Shown one piece after another: positions 35,515-47,852 of a stretch of 64,000 bases of DNA (position 1 is the stretch's first letter; each line of letters starts with the position of its first letter). The notes beneath the pieces were generated by a model. That model had not been told where the DNA came from. It made no database searches and worked only from the letters and a program-made list of their open reading frames with translations. The DNA comes from Monilinia fructicola (lineage: Eukaryota > Ascomycota > Leotiomycetes > Helotiales > Sclerotiniaceae). The DNA is taken from NCBI GenBank assembly GCA_008692225.1, contig VICG01000007.1:1770501-1834500 (forward strand), read 5' to 3'. A program made the translations under genes and the position numbers.

Positions 35515-36143
35515 GAAGTTTGGAATTGGCTGGTTATTGCTGGGAAGTGAATGTTATGATGTGAGAGGAAAAAAGAATTTGGGATGATGGAATAGTATCA
35601 CGGGGCCGGTATAATACCACATTAATGAAATAGAGTGTAGAGTGAGAACAAATTAGCCCAAGGCGCAAAGCTTTACGGTAGGAAAACGAAGCAACCAGCT
35701 GTTACAGTTTTGCACAGTTGGAACTTGGAATATAAGGACTGCGGAGAATTCGAAAAGTCAGAAGTTCTCTGCTTACTATGCTGCTGTGTTATCAAGACTC
35801 ATGATTGAAAAAATGAATATTCGACGGCTAATTACTGAGAAACACGCAAAAAAGATTTTGAAGGATTCAGAAGGAATATAAGAGATCGTTTTCCATATTA
35901 TTAAGGGGAACTTGTAACTCAATCTCAACAAATATATTAGAGTCTATCTGATAAGCCTGAAAAGTTGATTCCATAGCCTTTATTCTATTGGAAATCCCGT
36001 AATTCCATCCCCTCCTCTTGCTTGTTTTCATCCTCAAAGTTATCATTTCGGAATTTTCTGTTTTGGCGCTCTCATATCCTATGCTCCCTTCGAACTGGGA
36101 ATCAAGATGAGATAATCAATCACTATTCAAGAGCAATATGTTA
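35515..36143. other. Intergenic
   Basis: AT-rich; holds the promoter of the small orphan gene. Nothing else seen. Confidence 0.4.
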
Positions 36144-37119
36144 TTACATACCTCCTGACGATTCGACATACTGGGTTGCCCTCGATGGTAGATTATTTCC
36201 AGCAATTCTGCGGCTGGCATGCTTCCTCCAATCATCGATTGAGTTCATGTGTGCTTGCGCAACATTCTCTTTCCAGCACAAGATACCACCCGACCATAAT
36301 TCTCCACCACCAAAAGAAGTATGGCAAGCCTTTAAAATGTTATATATTACGCTCCAGTTCTTCTCGTGGTAACTATCGCTGTAGTCATCCCACTTGAAAT
36401 CAAAATCCATAATACGCTCGACCCTTCGCCACGAGTCGTCTTCCCTTTCAATACGATCGGAAAGAATGCCATCCTTACCGGCGGTTTCTTTGATTATCGC
36501 CAACATTTTTATAAAATCCGTTTTCATAATATCCACTTTCCCTCCATTGTTCGGGCGGCGACTCAAGATCCTTGATGGCTTTTGGGAGGAGTCCATAAAT
36601 TTCACCACTCTCGTCCAATTTCATATCATCTCTATATGAAATGATTACTTTGATACGTTTCAGGTTACTCCAGTGCCTAGCGATTGAATCGCAATCCAGA
36701 GTGTATAGATAATCCAACACCTCCAATTGGTAATAATAATGAGGCGAGTAAGAGTCGAACGTCAACTCCACGTTTGAGATACTTCCTACTCGGGCCATCT
36801 TATGAGAAGCTTCGAGATAAATGGTATGAAGAAAGTACCAATTATTATCCCAGGAAAACGTGCGCTTCTTTAAGATGATATCTTTGCATTCATCATTGAT
36901 TTTCTTGCAAGTGCGCAGTACTTGAACTTGAGGCTTGGCTATTTCTGGATCGATCAATTCCCTAGTCTTGCTATCCGCGTAATGGAAAAATCGACAGTCA
37001 CTCCTCATTCTGATTCTCAATTGTGGATGCTCGAGAAGGACTTCTTCGAAGATAAGCAGACGAACATCGGTAGGCAAAGTGAGAAGTGTCGTCATTCTTG
37101 TGTTTGAGGCTTTTACCAT
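36144..37119 (-). CDS. F-box/2EXR-like fungal orphan protein, one frame break
   Basis: From ATG 37119 the N-terminus TLLTLPTDVRLLIFEEVLLEHPQ resembles the F-box or 2EXR start motif (L..LP.DVR..I.E..L) followed by QVQVLRTCKKINDECKDIIL, typical of fungal proteins with this layout. The rest is charged (KRIKVIISYRDDMKLDE, DFDFKWDDYSDSY). The frame changes in the A/T run 36506..36510, after which it continues to a stop at 36144, about 325 residues in total. F-box proteins recruit substrates to SCF ligases, but these fungal expansions are functionally unknown. No intron is needed. Confidence 0.6.
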
Positions 37120-37933
37120 AGGAAATCTCGCGGTGTAGTATATAAGCGTAGGATTACTTGTACGTGCGGAAAATATATTCTCAAAAGAATGTGATCATTT
37201 GAGTTATTTGGCGTTTTTATGCGTGAATGAATCCATGGATGGTGAAAGTAACAAGGTGCAGGAAGATTATGAGGTCACATGGAGTTCCGTGCGTTCGCTT
37301 ATGCAGCCCTAGATTAAGCATATTTAGTCTAATTCTAACGTCTAGCTTGTAATCGCTAGACGATAAGGTGCATCTAGACTTCATCTAATTAACACTGACA
37401 AGGGCTTTTCACTCCTCCCGATCATTTAGATAAATCCACCTGAGGAATGGGTAGATTAGTAGAAACTATTGGAATGAAAGAGAAGATACATGATTATAAA
37501 AGTATATTGAAACAAAAATACTTTTATTATGTAAATACCTTCAGGATAACTAGCAAGGTAAAGAACTAATTAAGTAGGCCTAGCCTCGAACTTTGCCTAC
37601 TACCTACGCTCAAGACCCAGAGATACGGTAATCGAGAGTCGATACCAAAGTAGAAGTTGGCTTTTTTGTGCCATTACGTGATACTATAATTGAACGACTT
37701 AGCAGACTAGCGATGACGTGGCATAGAGAATTCGATGGAAATATATCTTTCCTTGCAGGCCACAGATTGATGATTCAATGCCTTTTTGATTCAATATTTT
37801 CCCTGTTGACGATCAAGATTGGTAGACTGGTCCATAAAGTTGGAAAGTGTTCGATTGGTGACTTGAAGAGGGCATTTTTGAGTCTTAGGATTGATAAAAG
37901 CTGTGTATGAAGCCAAGTAAAGCCCTTCGTGTC
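37120..37933. other. Intergenic
   Basis: Includes 37300-37400 with repeated TCTAG(A) motifs. The plus ORF 37668..37910 has no domain. No gene is supported. Confidence 0.4.
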
Positions 37934-38052
37934 ACATACGACCATAGACTAAGGAGAATTGGGCATCCCGTCCGCTCTGCCATACACAAGCCTTAGATCG
38001 GCAGATTAGTAGTTGGGTGGGTGACCACCAGCGAATCCCTGCTGTTGTATGT
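37934..38052 (+). rRNA. 5S ribosomal RNA, divergent variant
   Basis: A 119-nt sequence starts ACATACGACCATAG and ends TGTTGTATGT, so helix I closes. The conserved CATCCCGTCCGCTC loop and TAGTAGTTGGGTGGGTGACC internal promoter are exact or nearly so. Helix II differs from the usual fungal form but is compensated (ACTAAGG with CCTTAGAT). Downstream T runs (38057..38061 and 38064..38069) would end Pol III transcription. Dispersed single 5S genes are normal in Pezizomycotina. Confidence 0.93.
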
Positions 38053-39843
38053 TTAATTTTTGCTTTTTTGGCATCTAATTGCCTTTAGTTCCACCCTAAC
38101 CGCCATTTATATATACTCTTTGTTTGGTGTTCAGCTAATCACTGTTGAAACGTCTCTCACATCACAGTTTCCCACATTGCTCAGGTGTTTGTACTTTGAA
38201 GTAAGTATTTTGTATATTTATATCCGTTTTGTTCGGCACAAAAGGATATGTTTGTTTCCTATGAGCGTACACTAGAATGAAAGAAATCGTGAAACCTGTG
38301 AAGGAACCATATTCAATGAGAGAGCGGCAGAATATGTAGCCACCGAGAAACTTCCCTGGGTCATTATCAAGAAAGTCCTACCTTGTTTGTATTACAGTCA
38401 AAGAGTGTACCATCATCACAGAGCGATCTTACTATTTTAGACCCACGCAAAAGGATAGGAACATGACTGAGTAACTTGAACGATGTAGACTTATGCTAAC
38501 CAAACGTTGATTATATAAGGACATTGCTTCTCGCCAATACTTCTCAAGTTCTCGAATGCGGTGATGGCTATTACCCTGCATGGTTACTCCTACCACCTAA
38601 GTTCCAACAGTTGATCAGCTTTAGAGTTTGCTTTGCAAGACTTTTACCAGAACGTCATACAGTAACATCGCTCAAGCCTCACTTGGCAAGACATTAAATA
38701 CAGCTGGTGCAAATATCGGGTCTACGTAGCCTGATGATGGTAGTTCTAACAACAAATCAACCTTCTCCACACCTATAATAAGCCCTCTTGAACGTGTAGT
38801 AAGTACTAGGACACTGTTATTATTCATTTTCTAAGATCATACTAAGATTTATGAAATTTATAATAAACACTTAACTATTTAATAATATAATATTAAACTT
38901 TGTCATTTGATTTTTGTATCATTATATATATACTTAATTAGATTTCGATAAAAACACAGTCATTTCTTTTCTAAAATTTCATTTTGAATAAGAAATAATA
39001 TTAAATGTAAAGGATATAGGATCTTGAATTTTCTACGAATTTTGGAAGTAGAATAAGCGAAGAATTAAAAATTTTAAATTTTCGAATTTTCATTAATAAA
39101 AAATATTATAATTTGTTGATATAAAATATATATAAAGTTTTATTTCATCTAAATAACTTTAAATAAGAGATTTTATCAAATGAAAATATAGTTAGAATGA
39201 GTTTTTTGAGTGCGTTTTTTTTGTTTTTTTTTGGAATTGGCGAATAGGAGGAGTGCACGGTTACTGTACCAAAGAGGAGAGTAAAGTCCAAAAAAATACG
39301 ACTATTGTAATCGTCATAATCATGTTTAGTTATATATATATCATAGTGTGACATCCTAGGCTTGCTATCCACAACTCCCGCGTTTATCACTAAACCCATT
39401 CACGATCTCAAGCCCGAATCGGTATTCCTAAAAGGAAGTATGGTAAGGGTAATATATGCTGTGGCCCATAAGCATATACAGCTGTCAGTTCGGCATATTC
39501 CTTTTCTTGAGTATTTACCTCGCCTGCAGTAGCTTGAGTTCTACATCTACCCTTGGACAGTCAAAATGATTGTTGGTATCAATCAGCTCTCTCTGAAGTA
39601 AGCGTAAAATAATTAAGAACAGCAAGTTGCAAGCCCAGTGCTTCGATTGGATTTCTAGTATTCAGGATCAAAGAAGGAAAAACTACATCAATTTGTAATG
39701 ACCATAATACTGCGTTATAAGAATTTTAACCAGAACAATATAATATGCTTCCCAAGCTCTCCCAACCTGTTTGATCATGTTGAAGCTCCAACAGTTAGTT
39801 GAAAGACAAAAAGTGCATATTTGGATCAATAACCCCCTTCATC
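38053..39843. other. Intergenic, 1.8 kb, with AT-rich island
   Basis: 38820-39180 is strongly AT-rich and ORF-free, resembling the island at 30.3 kb. No gene is supported elsewhere in the spacer. Confidence 0.45.
38064..38069 (+). terminator. Pol III T-run terminator of the 5S gene
   Basis: Six T residues 12 bases after the 5S 3' end, preceded by a five-T run. Confidence 0.7.
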
Positions 39844-42629
39844 TCAGCCCGCACGTCTTCCAGGATCTATATGAAGCAATACTAACCACCCCAGGGTAGC
39901 CATTGACCCCAATTCCTTCCCGCCAGGCCCCACTCCCGCGACTGCTCCCATAACACCACCCTGCCTGTTTCCAAATCCCGTTCCCTTGCCACTATATGTA
40001 CTAGGAACCATGCTCCTCAAAGTCTCCTGGCCCACACTCCTTTTGTTTCTCAGCGCCAATTCCATGAGGTGGTGCCTGTTATCATCGGTTGCCGTAACAG
40101 TACTTCTGTCCTCTAAAGCTCGGGATTGCCTCGCCTTTGGCGTCAATTCGAGTGAAGTATCAGGGGGAGAAGCCTCAGGTGGCTCAAACAGAAAGAGATT
40201 TGGGCCTCTCGAGCTGCTTTTGTATCGCGGAGCGGACTTGAATAATGTATCCTGATCGGCACTGAAGTAATTTCCATCGCTGATACTTGCTCGTGGATGT
40301 TTACGGGCTGGCCGTGAGGTTCTTCGCATTTGGGACCAGATCTTCCGTGCAGGATCCATTTCCCCATCTACTAAGTCCAATGGATGATCATAAGGCGAAC
40401 TCGGCCGTTTTGAAACAGGACTTCCTCGGGCGTTAAAATTTGAGATAGCTGTCATTGAGAACGAGTGAGAAAGTGGGTTGTTAGTCGGATCTATGTATGC
40501 TAATGGATTAGCTACAAATTTCCGATTCTCTTTATCGGATGAGTGTCCATAGGTTCTTCTAGGATATTGAATCATCATTCTATCACCCGCCAGCTTTTGA
40601 AGTGCTTCTCTAGACTTTTCGGCCGAGAAATGCTTCTCAATAATCTTCGTAAGCGCACTCACTCCTACCGCTGAATTCAGAGCCCCAGAATTTCTTGGTG
40701 ACCAAGCAGAAGCGGGATTATGACGCTTGATTGTAGCTGTGGCTTTCGTCTCTAACAGAGTATGTTGGGGCAAGATTTTGAAATCTGCTTCGGCAGCCTG
40801 CTGTCTCAAGTTTAAGAAAGCAGAGTGCCGATAATTTAATTTTACAGTTAGATACTCAGTAGTAGTATCTCCAAGAATCTCATTTATGTTTTCGATGAGC
40901 TCATCTGATGATTTATCCTTCTCATGCGAAACCGAAACCTTGACTTCGTTCAATCGAACTTTTACCAACATAAGATGCGTCTCGCTCACTCGTAGAGTTT
41001 TAGCTTGAAAAGTATCCTCTGGCTGGTCTACTATAATACATTCTGGGCCTGGTTGGAACTCGACAGCAATGTTATGAAGGCTTCCATATCGTCTGAGGTC
41101 TATAGATATTAGTGAAAGCACTCGTGGAGAATCAAAAAGTCCACTGGCCTACCTAGACATCGCGGAGTAAGGCTTTTGTGTGCTGTGCGTACGACCCGTA
41201 TCATCTAATGGTGATGCACCATCAGCTCTTCTAAGTACGCCAGTGATTTCAACAGCAGCCCATAAAGTGCAAACACCCGCGTTTACACTAGCAGTCTCTG
41301 GCGTGACAGAAATCTGTGGACACAAAACGAAATTAACATCCCTAGAAGAGGAAGTCATGGGTGTCAGTATAGGCGTAGAAGGGCTTGACATCATGATAGT
41401 GCCGCTATAGTAGGAAGATGCTCTTGAATTAGTCCTAGCATCAATGATATCTTGACCATCCGACTCAAACAGATGGGAGAGTTCAATAGCCCCAAGGCTT
41501 GAAGGTACTGAGGAAGCAGCTGATTGAATTGTTGACGCTGTAGACTTTCTATGGGAAAGTTTACGAAGAAGGGTAGTATGCGATTTTGTGGATCTTGTTG
41601 AAGCTGAAGAACCACTTCGACCGAGAGTATGCTTTGACTCCAAATCCTCGCTCCGCCGACCCCCAAATGCTCTTAAAAGAGAATACTTAGATTTAGATGG
41701 CTTTCGCTTAGGTGTTATTGGCGAGTCATCGGTTTTTGGAATGCCTAAGATATTAGATTGTAAATCTGAGGACCGAATAGAATGCTTCTTCGCCTCATTT
41801 CCAGAGTTTTTACGATGTGAATAAGTCCTTAAGAATTTTCCTGTACTGGTGTTCTGTGTTGATGAATGTGTTGCTTTTGGTGTATGATAAAGGTCGTCCT
41901 CTTGAAGCCCATGGTAATCTGAGACGATTAGCTCATGTCCAGTTCCTCTCTCGCATGAAGTTATACCTCTGCTGTCCACTTTCGGGGTTGAGCATCTCTT
42001 TTCAGCGTTCACAATATCTACAGACAAACTATCATCTAAGATACTGCCCCTGCCTTTTCCCCTGCCCCTCCTTGTCTTATGTATAGTCAAAGGACCTAAA
42101 GGTCGACTTGCTGCCACCGGGGGACTTCCCTCACTTTCATTGTCGAATGTAGATTCAAACATTCCCCATTCATCTGCGCCTCCAAACTCGCAGCCCGGAG
42201 GACGACTGGTAATGGTCTGGCTACGCTTGATGATTCGTAGTGGAGCGGGCTCGACTTCGGATTGATGAGACTCCAGGTGAGTTGAGCCTTCTGCGAGGGG
42301 TACCATAACGAGCTTGTTGAATTTGTATCCGAAGGTTTATCAATGAAATTAGACAATGTAGAAACTCTGCTGACAAAGCTGGAACCGCCTGATCGAGCAG
42401 TTTCCAGATCGCACCAGGAGTCACTCAAGATGTTTTCAAAGCTTGAATGTCGACTTACGACTGTCCGAAATAATCTGGAATTATTAAAAGTGCTTCGAGG
42501 CCAGTGGCAACGATTGAGGAACCACCTCCAAATACTACTTGCCTTTAGAGCAATCAATACGACAAATAATAGGATAACAACTGGTACAATTATGAGTGCG
42601 CCAATAGGAGAAACTGGTTCTTTATTCAT
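39844..42629 (-). CDS. Single-pass membrane orphan with long disordered region, one frame break
   Basis: The likely start is ATG 42629 (MNKEPVSPIGALIIVPVVILL); an ATG at 42686 is also in frame. One transmembrane helix (ALIIVPVVILLFVVLIAL) is followed by a long Ser/Lys-rich disordered region. The frame breaks near 42334-42338 (AAA run before CC), after which MVPLAEGSTHLESH continues. A conserved-looking beta-rich segment spans an intron 41093..41152 (ISVTPETASVNAGVCTLWAAVEITG, then RRYGSLHNIAVEF, SVEYL-like YLTVKLNYRHSAF). The C-terminal third is again disordered. About 900 residues. I know similar filamentous-fungal proteins but no assigned function. The last 20 residues may be altered by a 3' splice. 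Confidence 0.6.
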
Positions 42630-43479
42630 AGCCAAAATTTGAAGCAATAGCGTTGTTAAAGGATGCTTTTTAAGATTGAGAAGCATAGATGACCCGTGGC
42701 ACTCACATTATTGAAATAGGAAAGCATACACCCTCATCATACTTTTGGGAAAGAACGCCACCTCGATCCAAGGAAATGTTAGAACAAAGAATTCTAGCTT
42801 GTCTCTTGATATCTATAGGGTTTTGAGAAATCTGACCTTTGAGTATCCAAATGGAATCGAACATTCAAAAGGCGCTCAATGTATACTTTTGAATGACACA
42901 ACTTAGTGAACGACTGAATGAAGTGCCCCCAACGTATCTTGACAGGATCTAAAGAAAATGGTCTACTAATCCATGTATTGTAATTTCCCCAAGACCAGCT
43001 CATGATGGCTAAAGTATGCTCTTTGGGCCGGTACCACTTTCGAACTGCAATCCGGGAGAAAGTCTACTTTTTCTATCAGATCAACCTCTCCCAACCAAAT
43101 CCGGAACACCTAGGACTACTCCAGAAAAAACGATGTGAAAGCCACACCAATTTGCCTGCACCGTCAATCACTCCTTCTGCAGGGTACAGGTCTTGAAAAT
43201 CTCCTACTTTCAATGACGAACATCGCTACCCTGGTGCGTCAATGACATCATTTGATGACCGTCCAAATACTGAGAATGTATTCAGATACCCACGAAAAAG
43301 CAAATCATCGATGGCGCCGAGAAATTTTCTTTGTGTAACCCGAACTCCAATTCCAATATGAGATCCGGAGATGAATTAAAGATAATATTGTATGAACTGG
43401 GGTATCAATGCTAGAAACAATAGTCGGGCGAACATGCTAAACCGTATAAAACGTTGGGAGGTCCAAGTATCCGAATATA
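42630..43479. other. Intergenic
   Basis: Promoter of the membrane orphan and 3' flank of the E2 variant; no other gene recognised. Confidence 0.4.
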
Positions 43480-44581
43480 TCATACCACGCTCTTTCGTTC
43501 CAGAATACCTGCACTCTCCTTAATCTGCTCCCTGATTTGCTCAACCTTTTCCTTATCAAAATTGAGAAACTGTATCAGATCATCTGCACCCAAACCATAC
43601 AATACTGTTTCCGCGATACTGGCTTCAATACCCTTCTTGACTCTCGTTTCCCATACACCATCCCAATTCCATTCTCCCGGTGCGCGTGCCACTATTGGTG
43701 ATGTAGGATCTTTCAAATCAAGATCTTTCTTCTCTGCAGTCATCTTGCCAATCTTTATCCGATAGGACTTCCACGCATGCCATGCGCCAGGGTTACCAGC
43801 CGCCTCCAAAGGCACCTTGTCAAGCACCAGCTCATCATCAAAAGTCCTCCTAATATATCTCAGTACCTCATAAACCCCGACCCTTACACCGTCTGCCGTC
43901 TTGCCCGGAGATGAAATGCCACTCTCAGGACTGCTCATAGCTTCACTCTCGGCCGTACTTCCACCTGCCTTCTTCGGAGTACCGTGTTCCGCATCCTTCC
44001 TAATCTTCCTCCCAAACCAAGCCGGGAATCCATCTCTCAACGAGAAACCCCCAGGTGGCAACCTCTCCTCATCAGTTGCGCTCACCGTGCCATCAGACTG
44101 CGTGTCCGTACTATACATATACGTCGTAAGTGGCGTAATAAGCGGATGAAAGATGTCCGTCGAAAAGGTGATCAGAGGTGGCAGAGCTGGATACTGTGGG
44201 GGGAATGAGATCTGGAAGCGCAGGATCGAGGGCGCATAAGGACCTAAGAAGAGACAGGGCAGGACATATTAGTTAAGTTTCAGGATGACGACTTGGGATT
44301 TGCGATCGCGGAGAAATGATGTACGAAATGGCAAATGGGATGAGATGAGATTAGATATACCTTTTCGTACAAAGAGGACGCCGGACCAAAGGGTGGGGTC
44401 ACCAGGAGTCAGGCTCATGAATACGCCATGTGGACATGCGTATTTCAGACTTGAACTATATATTGGGCGGGTTCCTTATTAGCATAGATTTTGTTGACGT
44501 CAAGAATGGAATGACGAACAATTCTACAAGTAGATGTTGTTTCCGCACAGTGGATAGAGTCGATAACCGTTGTGACGCCAT
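43480..44581 (-). CDS. Ubiquitin-conjugating enzyme variant lacking the catalytic Cys (FTS/AKTIP-like)
   Basis: Three exons, 44581..44520, 44455..44361 and 44243..43480, give 306 residues with intact frame. The E2 fold is seen in LRKQHLL-like RKQHLLVEF, GVFMSLTPGDPTLWSGVLFVRKGPY, FQISFPPQYPALPPLITF and FHPLITPLTTY. The region where E2s have HPN and Cys has no Cys, so it should not form a thioester. The C-terminal 180 residues (PWFGR-like PAWFGRKIRKD, WNWDGVWETRVKKGIE) are an extension. The nearest known type is FTS/AKTIP, which in the FTS-Hook-FHIP complex links early endosomes to dynein. Intron 1 uses a GTTCGT donor with a good CTAATAA branch site. Confidence 0.75.
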
Positions 44582-44968
44582 TGCTATTGTTGTTATACTT
44601 GGTCACCTCGTATGTTGTGTTTTAATTTGGCTTGTGATCAAGAGCTTGGAGATGAGGTAAAAGCGGTGAATTTATTGCCATATCTGGGTGACGCAAGTTC
44701 AGGAGGTTATTCATCGGTATGTGAAACATAATGCCTCTAATGCACACATCTTAGCTATGTCTTGATTCGAGTATGTCTGTTCTGTTCGCACGAGTTGAAA
44801 TCTACATGTAGTCATGGATATTATTACTTCTATCGTTACTGCTTGCATTGCTTGCATTCCTGGTATCGTTTCAATCATCAAAATGCCCAAACTCAGAAAC
44901 AGTTATGGCATCAAGCTCCAGCTGTAGCAAGTTGCCGCACGCATTAGCAATCAAAGGCTTAGAGCGAG
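44582..44968. other. Short intergenic region
   Basis: Spacer between two minus-strand genes; nothing recognised. Confidence 0.4.
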
Positions 44969-45727
44969 CTAGTTGCCTCCCAGTCTTGCCTCGACACCAG
45001 CTTGCACACTCTGCCTGATCTGTTCTAATTCGCTCTTCGTAGAATCGTATCGTCCAGTGACCTGGTTGTAAGGATTCAAAGGACTCTTCTCGAACTCTTT
45101 CCTGATTCTCTCTTGTCTTTGGTTCTTCCTCAATCCCGCTCCACTACCATCCTTTTCCATTTCAACCAACCTCCTCTCTTCAAACTCCGCGTAAGCAGCC
45201 TTGAACCTCCTTTCTGGATGCCTATCAATCTTTTCCTTCGTATTTGATGTTAAAGCCAACGCATCCAGCGCATTGTCGATGCCGGACGCATTCAAAGCCG
45301 ATGGACTAGCACTAGTAGGGGAATCATCAAGTTGTGATAGGTCAAGGCCTCTCTTAACGGCGGGCTTCTTCTTCTCAGCTTTCTTCGAGTTCTTGGGACC
45401 AGAAGGAGCGTCAGCTTCCTCGGCCTTCAACAGTGCATCTTTTTCTGCCTTCTTCCGATCTGCTTCTGCTTTTTTGGCTGCCGCGGCTTCACTGTTGTTC
45501 AATCCTAGGTTAACAGAAGGTCGGGTGATATGCGGGGTAGCAAAAGCTGAGATTGACCATTCGGAAACTCACGCCTTTGAATTGCTCTTTGCTCCCTTGC
45601 TCCATTCTTCTGCTTCCGCTTGAGCCTTTTTATTATTCTCAGCTGCCGCCTTTATCGCAGCTGCTTCAGCTTTCTTGGCGTTTCCCGCAACCTTTTTGCT
45701 GTTTTCTCCAGCTTGTTTTTTGGCCAT
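44969..45727 (-). CDS. CCDC124/Lso2-like ribosome-associated protein
   Basis: Two exons, 45727..45573 and 45491..44969, give 225 residues. The acceptor at ACAACAG keeps phase (SNSK-AEAAAAKKAEADRKK). The N-terminal half is a Lys/Ala/Glu coiled coil starting MAKKQAGENSKKVAGNA. The C-terminal half has RHPERRFKAAYAEFEERRL and the ending LNPYNQVTGRYDSTKSELEQIR, the conserved CCDC124 (DUF1014) block. Family knowledge: CCDC124 and yeast Lso2 bind empty 80S ribosomes and help recovery from starvation. The frame is intact. Gene length and motif order match fungal members. Confidence 0.88.
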
Positions 45728-46586
45728 TTTGATTGATTTATTCGGGCTTACCGGCTTAGTGACCGTTATGGCGTACCGAGCTTGAAATATTGAATGAACG
45801 AGCCGATGAAAGAAATCGGGTATTTATCAATATTGGATGATGAGATAGTTTATGGAAGAAGTTTCCTTGTATGGGTGGTATTGAGAAAATCAAATATTGA
45901 TCAATCCTGGTATTTATTTTGAGGGGTTTTTCCTATGAATCACTCTTTAGGTGGTTCCAGGCTTTAATTGCTCCGACCACATGCTAAATTCAACCTTGGA
46001 AACCTTAAGTGAGATATTGGTGTGCACGTGGTATGGGATGTAGGTAATATTGGCCTCAGGCTGGAGTATTGTGCTTATTCAGCTTTGTCACACTAACAAT
46101 ACAGCATCACTCGACCCGTGTATCACGTGATCGAGAATAGGAGGTTTCCTAGGCAAGCTTATCTCCGATTGGGAACAACATCATCTGCTTACCTCGGGGA
46201 CAATAATACTACCTTCAACCGTCCATCAATTACTCTGTACAGTACATGTAAGCAATGCGGAAGAGAAGAAGCCGTCGGACATTTACCCCAAAGAAACCCA
46301 GTTTTTCATTTCCGTTGGGTATTGATTTTAATACACGCCCGTTGGACCGCCTCAATCATGGTATTGCCTAATTATCTAATTCTTGCATAGACTTCAACGC
46401 GACGTGCAAGGACTCTGAAAATTCAAATTTGGAAATGATATATGGTGGAGAGTCCTTCATGCAGGACTAAAGGTCTTAAAACCTTCTATTATATTGATGT
46501 GTTCAGCCTTGCAGATTGTAGGTGAATATCATATGATCTTCTTTTAGATACATTTTCGTCAATTTATTAACGAATCCGATCATTAT
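45728..46586. other. Intergenic
   Basis: Contains a TCACGTGA palindrome at 46123..46130. No supported gene. Confidence 0.4.
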
Positions 46587-47852
46587 TCATCGAAAAGTGC
46601 GGTATGTGGCTTGATTGCGGGAGAGAACTTCCACGTATGACATGTCGTGTGATACGAGATTTGATGATCTCCTGTTACCAGTCCATGGCTGCACCAGGTC
46701 GGTTGGCGCATACGTTTTTCTCTTGGGCTGCGAGTACAAAGCAAAGTTATCTTTCCATAGGAAAGCATGGGATCATCTTCCGATCCATCTTTGAGACTGA
46801 AATTTGCCCATGAAACACAGCATATCATTCCCCCACTCACATAGTAGGGGTCGATATATTAGAGTTTAAGTAAGGCGCTGAGACGTGAATGCGGTCAATA
46901 ACTCGGTGAGAAGTGTGAAATACTTACAATGAAATTATGATTGGTTTGAGACTATGGATAAAGCTCGGAATCATGGACTAACCGCAAATATGACGTGCCG
47001 TATATTCAGGGATTTCCTGTAAGGCTGTACGCTTCCGCTGCAATGGCTGCTCGTGTTTGGGGACCAGGACTTCGGATATGGGCTTGGCATAGAAAGAGGC
47101 GAGAAACACTTCCGCTTCAAGGTACCTGGTTGACTGGTCTAATACCCAGCAAGAGACCCATCTGACCAAGGATGCAGCAGAACGAATAAGATGAGAACGC
47201 CACCCTGCACGGAGGAATTGGTGGATCAAAATCCGCTCGAAGTCGAGATATAGTTGCAAGTAGACTGGGAACATCTTACTACCGATGATTTCACGAAAAT
47301 GACGATGCCCAACCATGTACACCTCGTGCTCACCTCGTGCTTTCGTTATCCATTTTCGGGTCTAAATCTGGCCAATATGGTGCAAATTCGTGGCTGTTGA
47401 AACACGGGGCTGAAAAGAGAATGCGAAAGAGGTGACCTTCGGTACATATGCACGCTAATGTGGTGCAACTATAGAGTTGGTAACGGTGCGCATCTTGCAG
47501 CTGCAAGCCATCCAAGTTTGTAGAGATTCAAGTGCATGAACTTTCCAATGTACTCGTACAAAAGATACAATCTGCGCATAGCATCGCTATGGGAAACACA
47601 TATCATGTCCGGTGTCCAGATGAGCACGTGAGGCAATTCATATCTTTAGATATTTGAGGTGCGCAATTGGTCCAGGAATCTCTCCCATGTTGCATCTTGA
47701 CACTGTGGGAATGCCACACGGCCAAGGATATCTCAATGTATCACGATCCACTAATTGAAATCTTCGGTACTGTTGATGTATCAATGGGCTGCAATGCGTG
47801 TAGCCGCTGTGGTTTATATGTTCTCTTGCTCCGGAAGACTTCCTGAACCCAT
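46587..47852 (-). pseudogene. Fragmented orphan gene of unknown family
   Basis: Overlapping minus-strand frames from ATG 47852 (MGSGSLPEQEN) look coding: QYRRFQLVDRDTLRYPWP, ELPHVLIWTPDMICVSHSDA, FSAPCFNSHEFAPYWPDLDP and GHRHFREIIGSKMFPVYL. A GTTAGT donor at about 46978 suggests an intron before a last part containing KRKTYAPTDLVQPWTG, which stops at 46587. At least four frame changes are needed. It may be a real gene with sequence errors or a decaying copy. No domain was recognised, and the boundaries are provisional. Confidence 0.35.
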
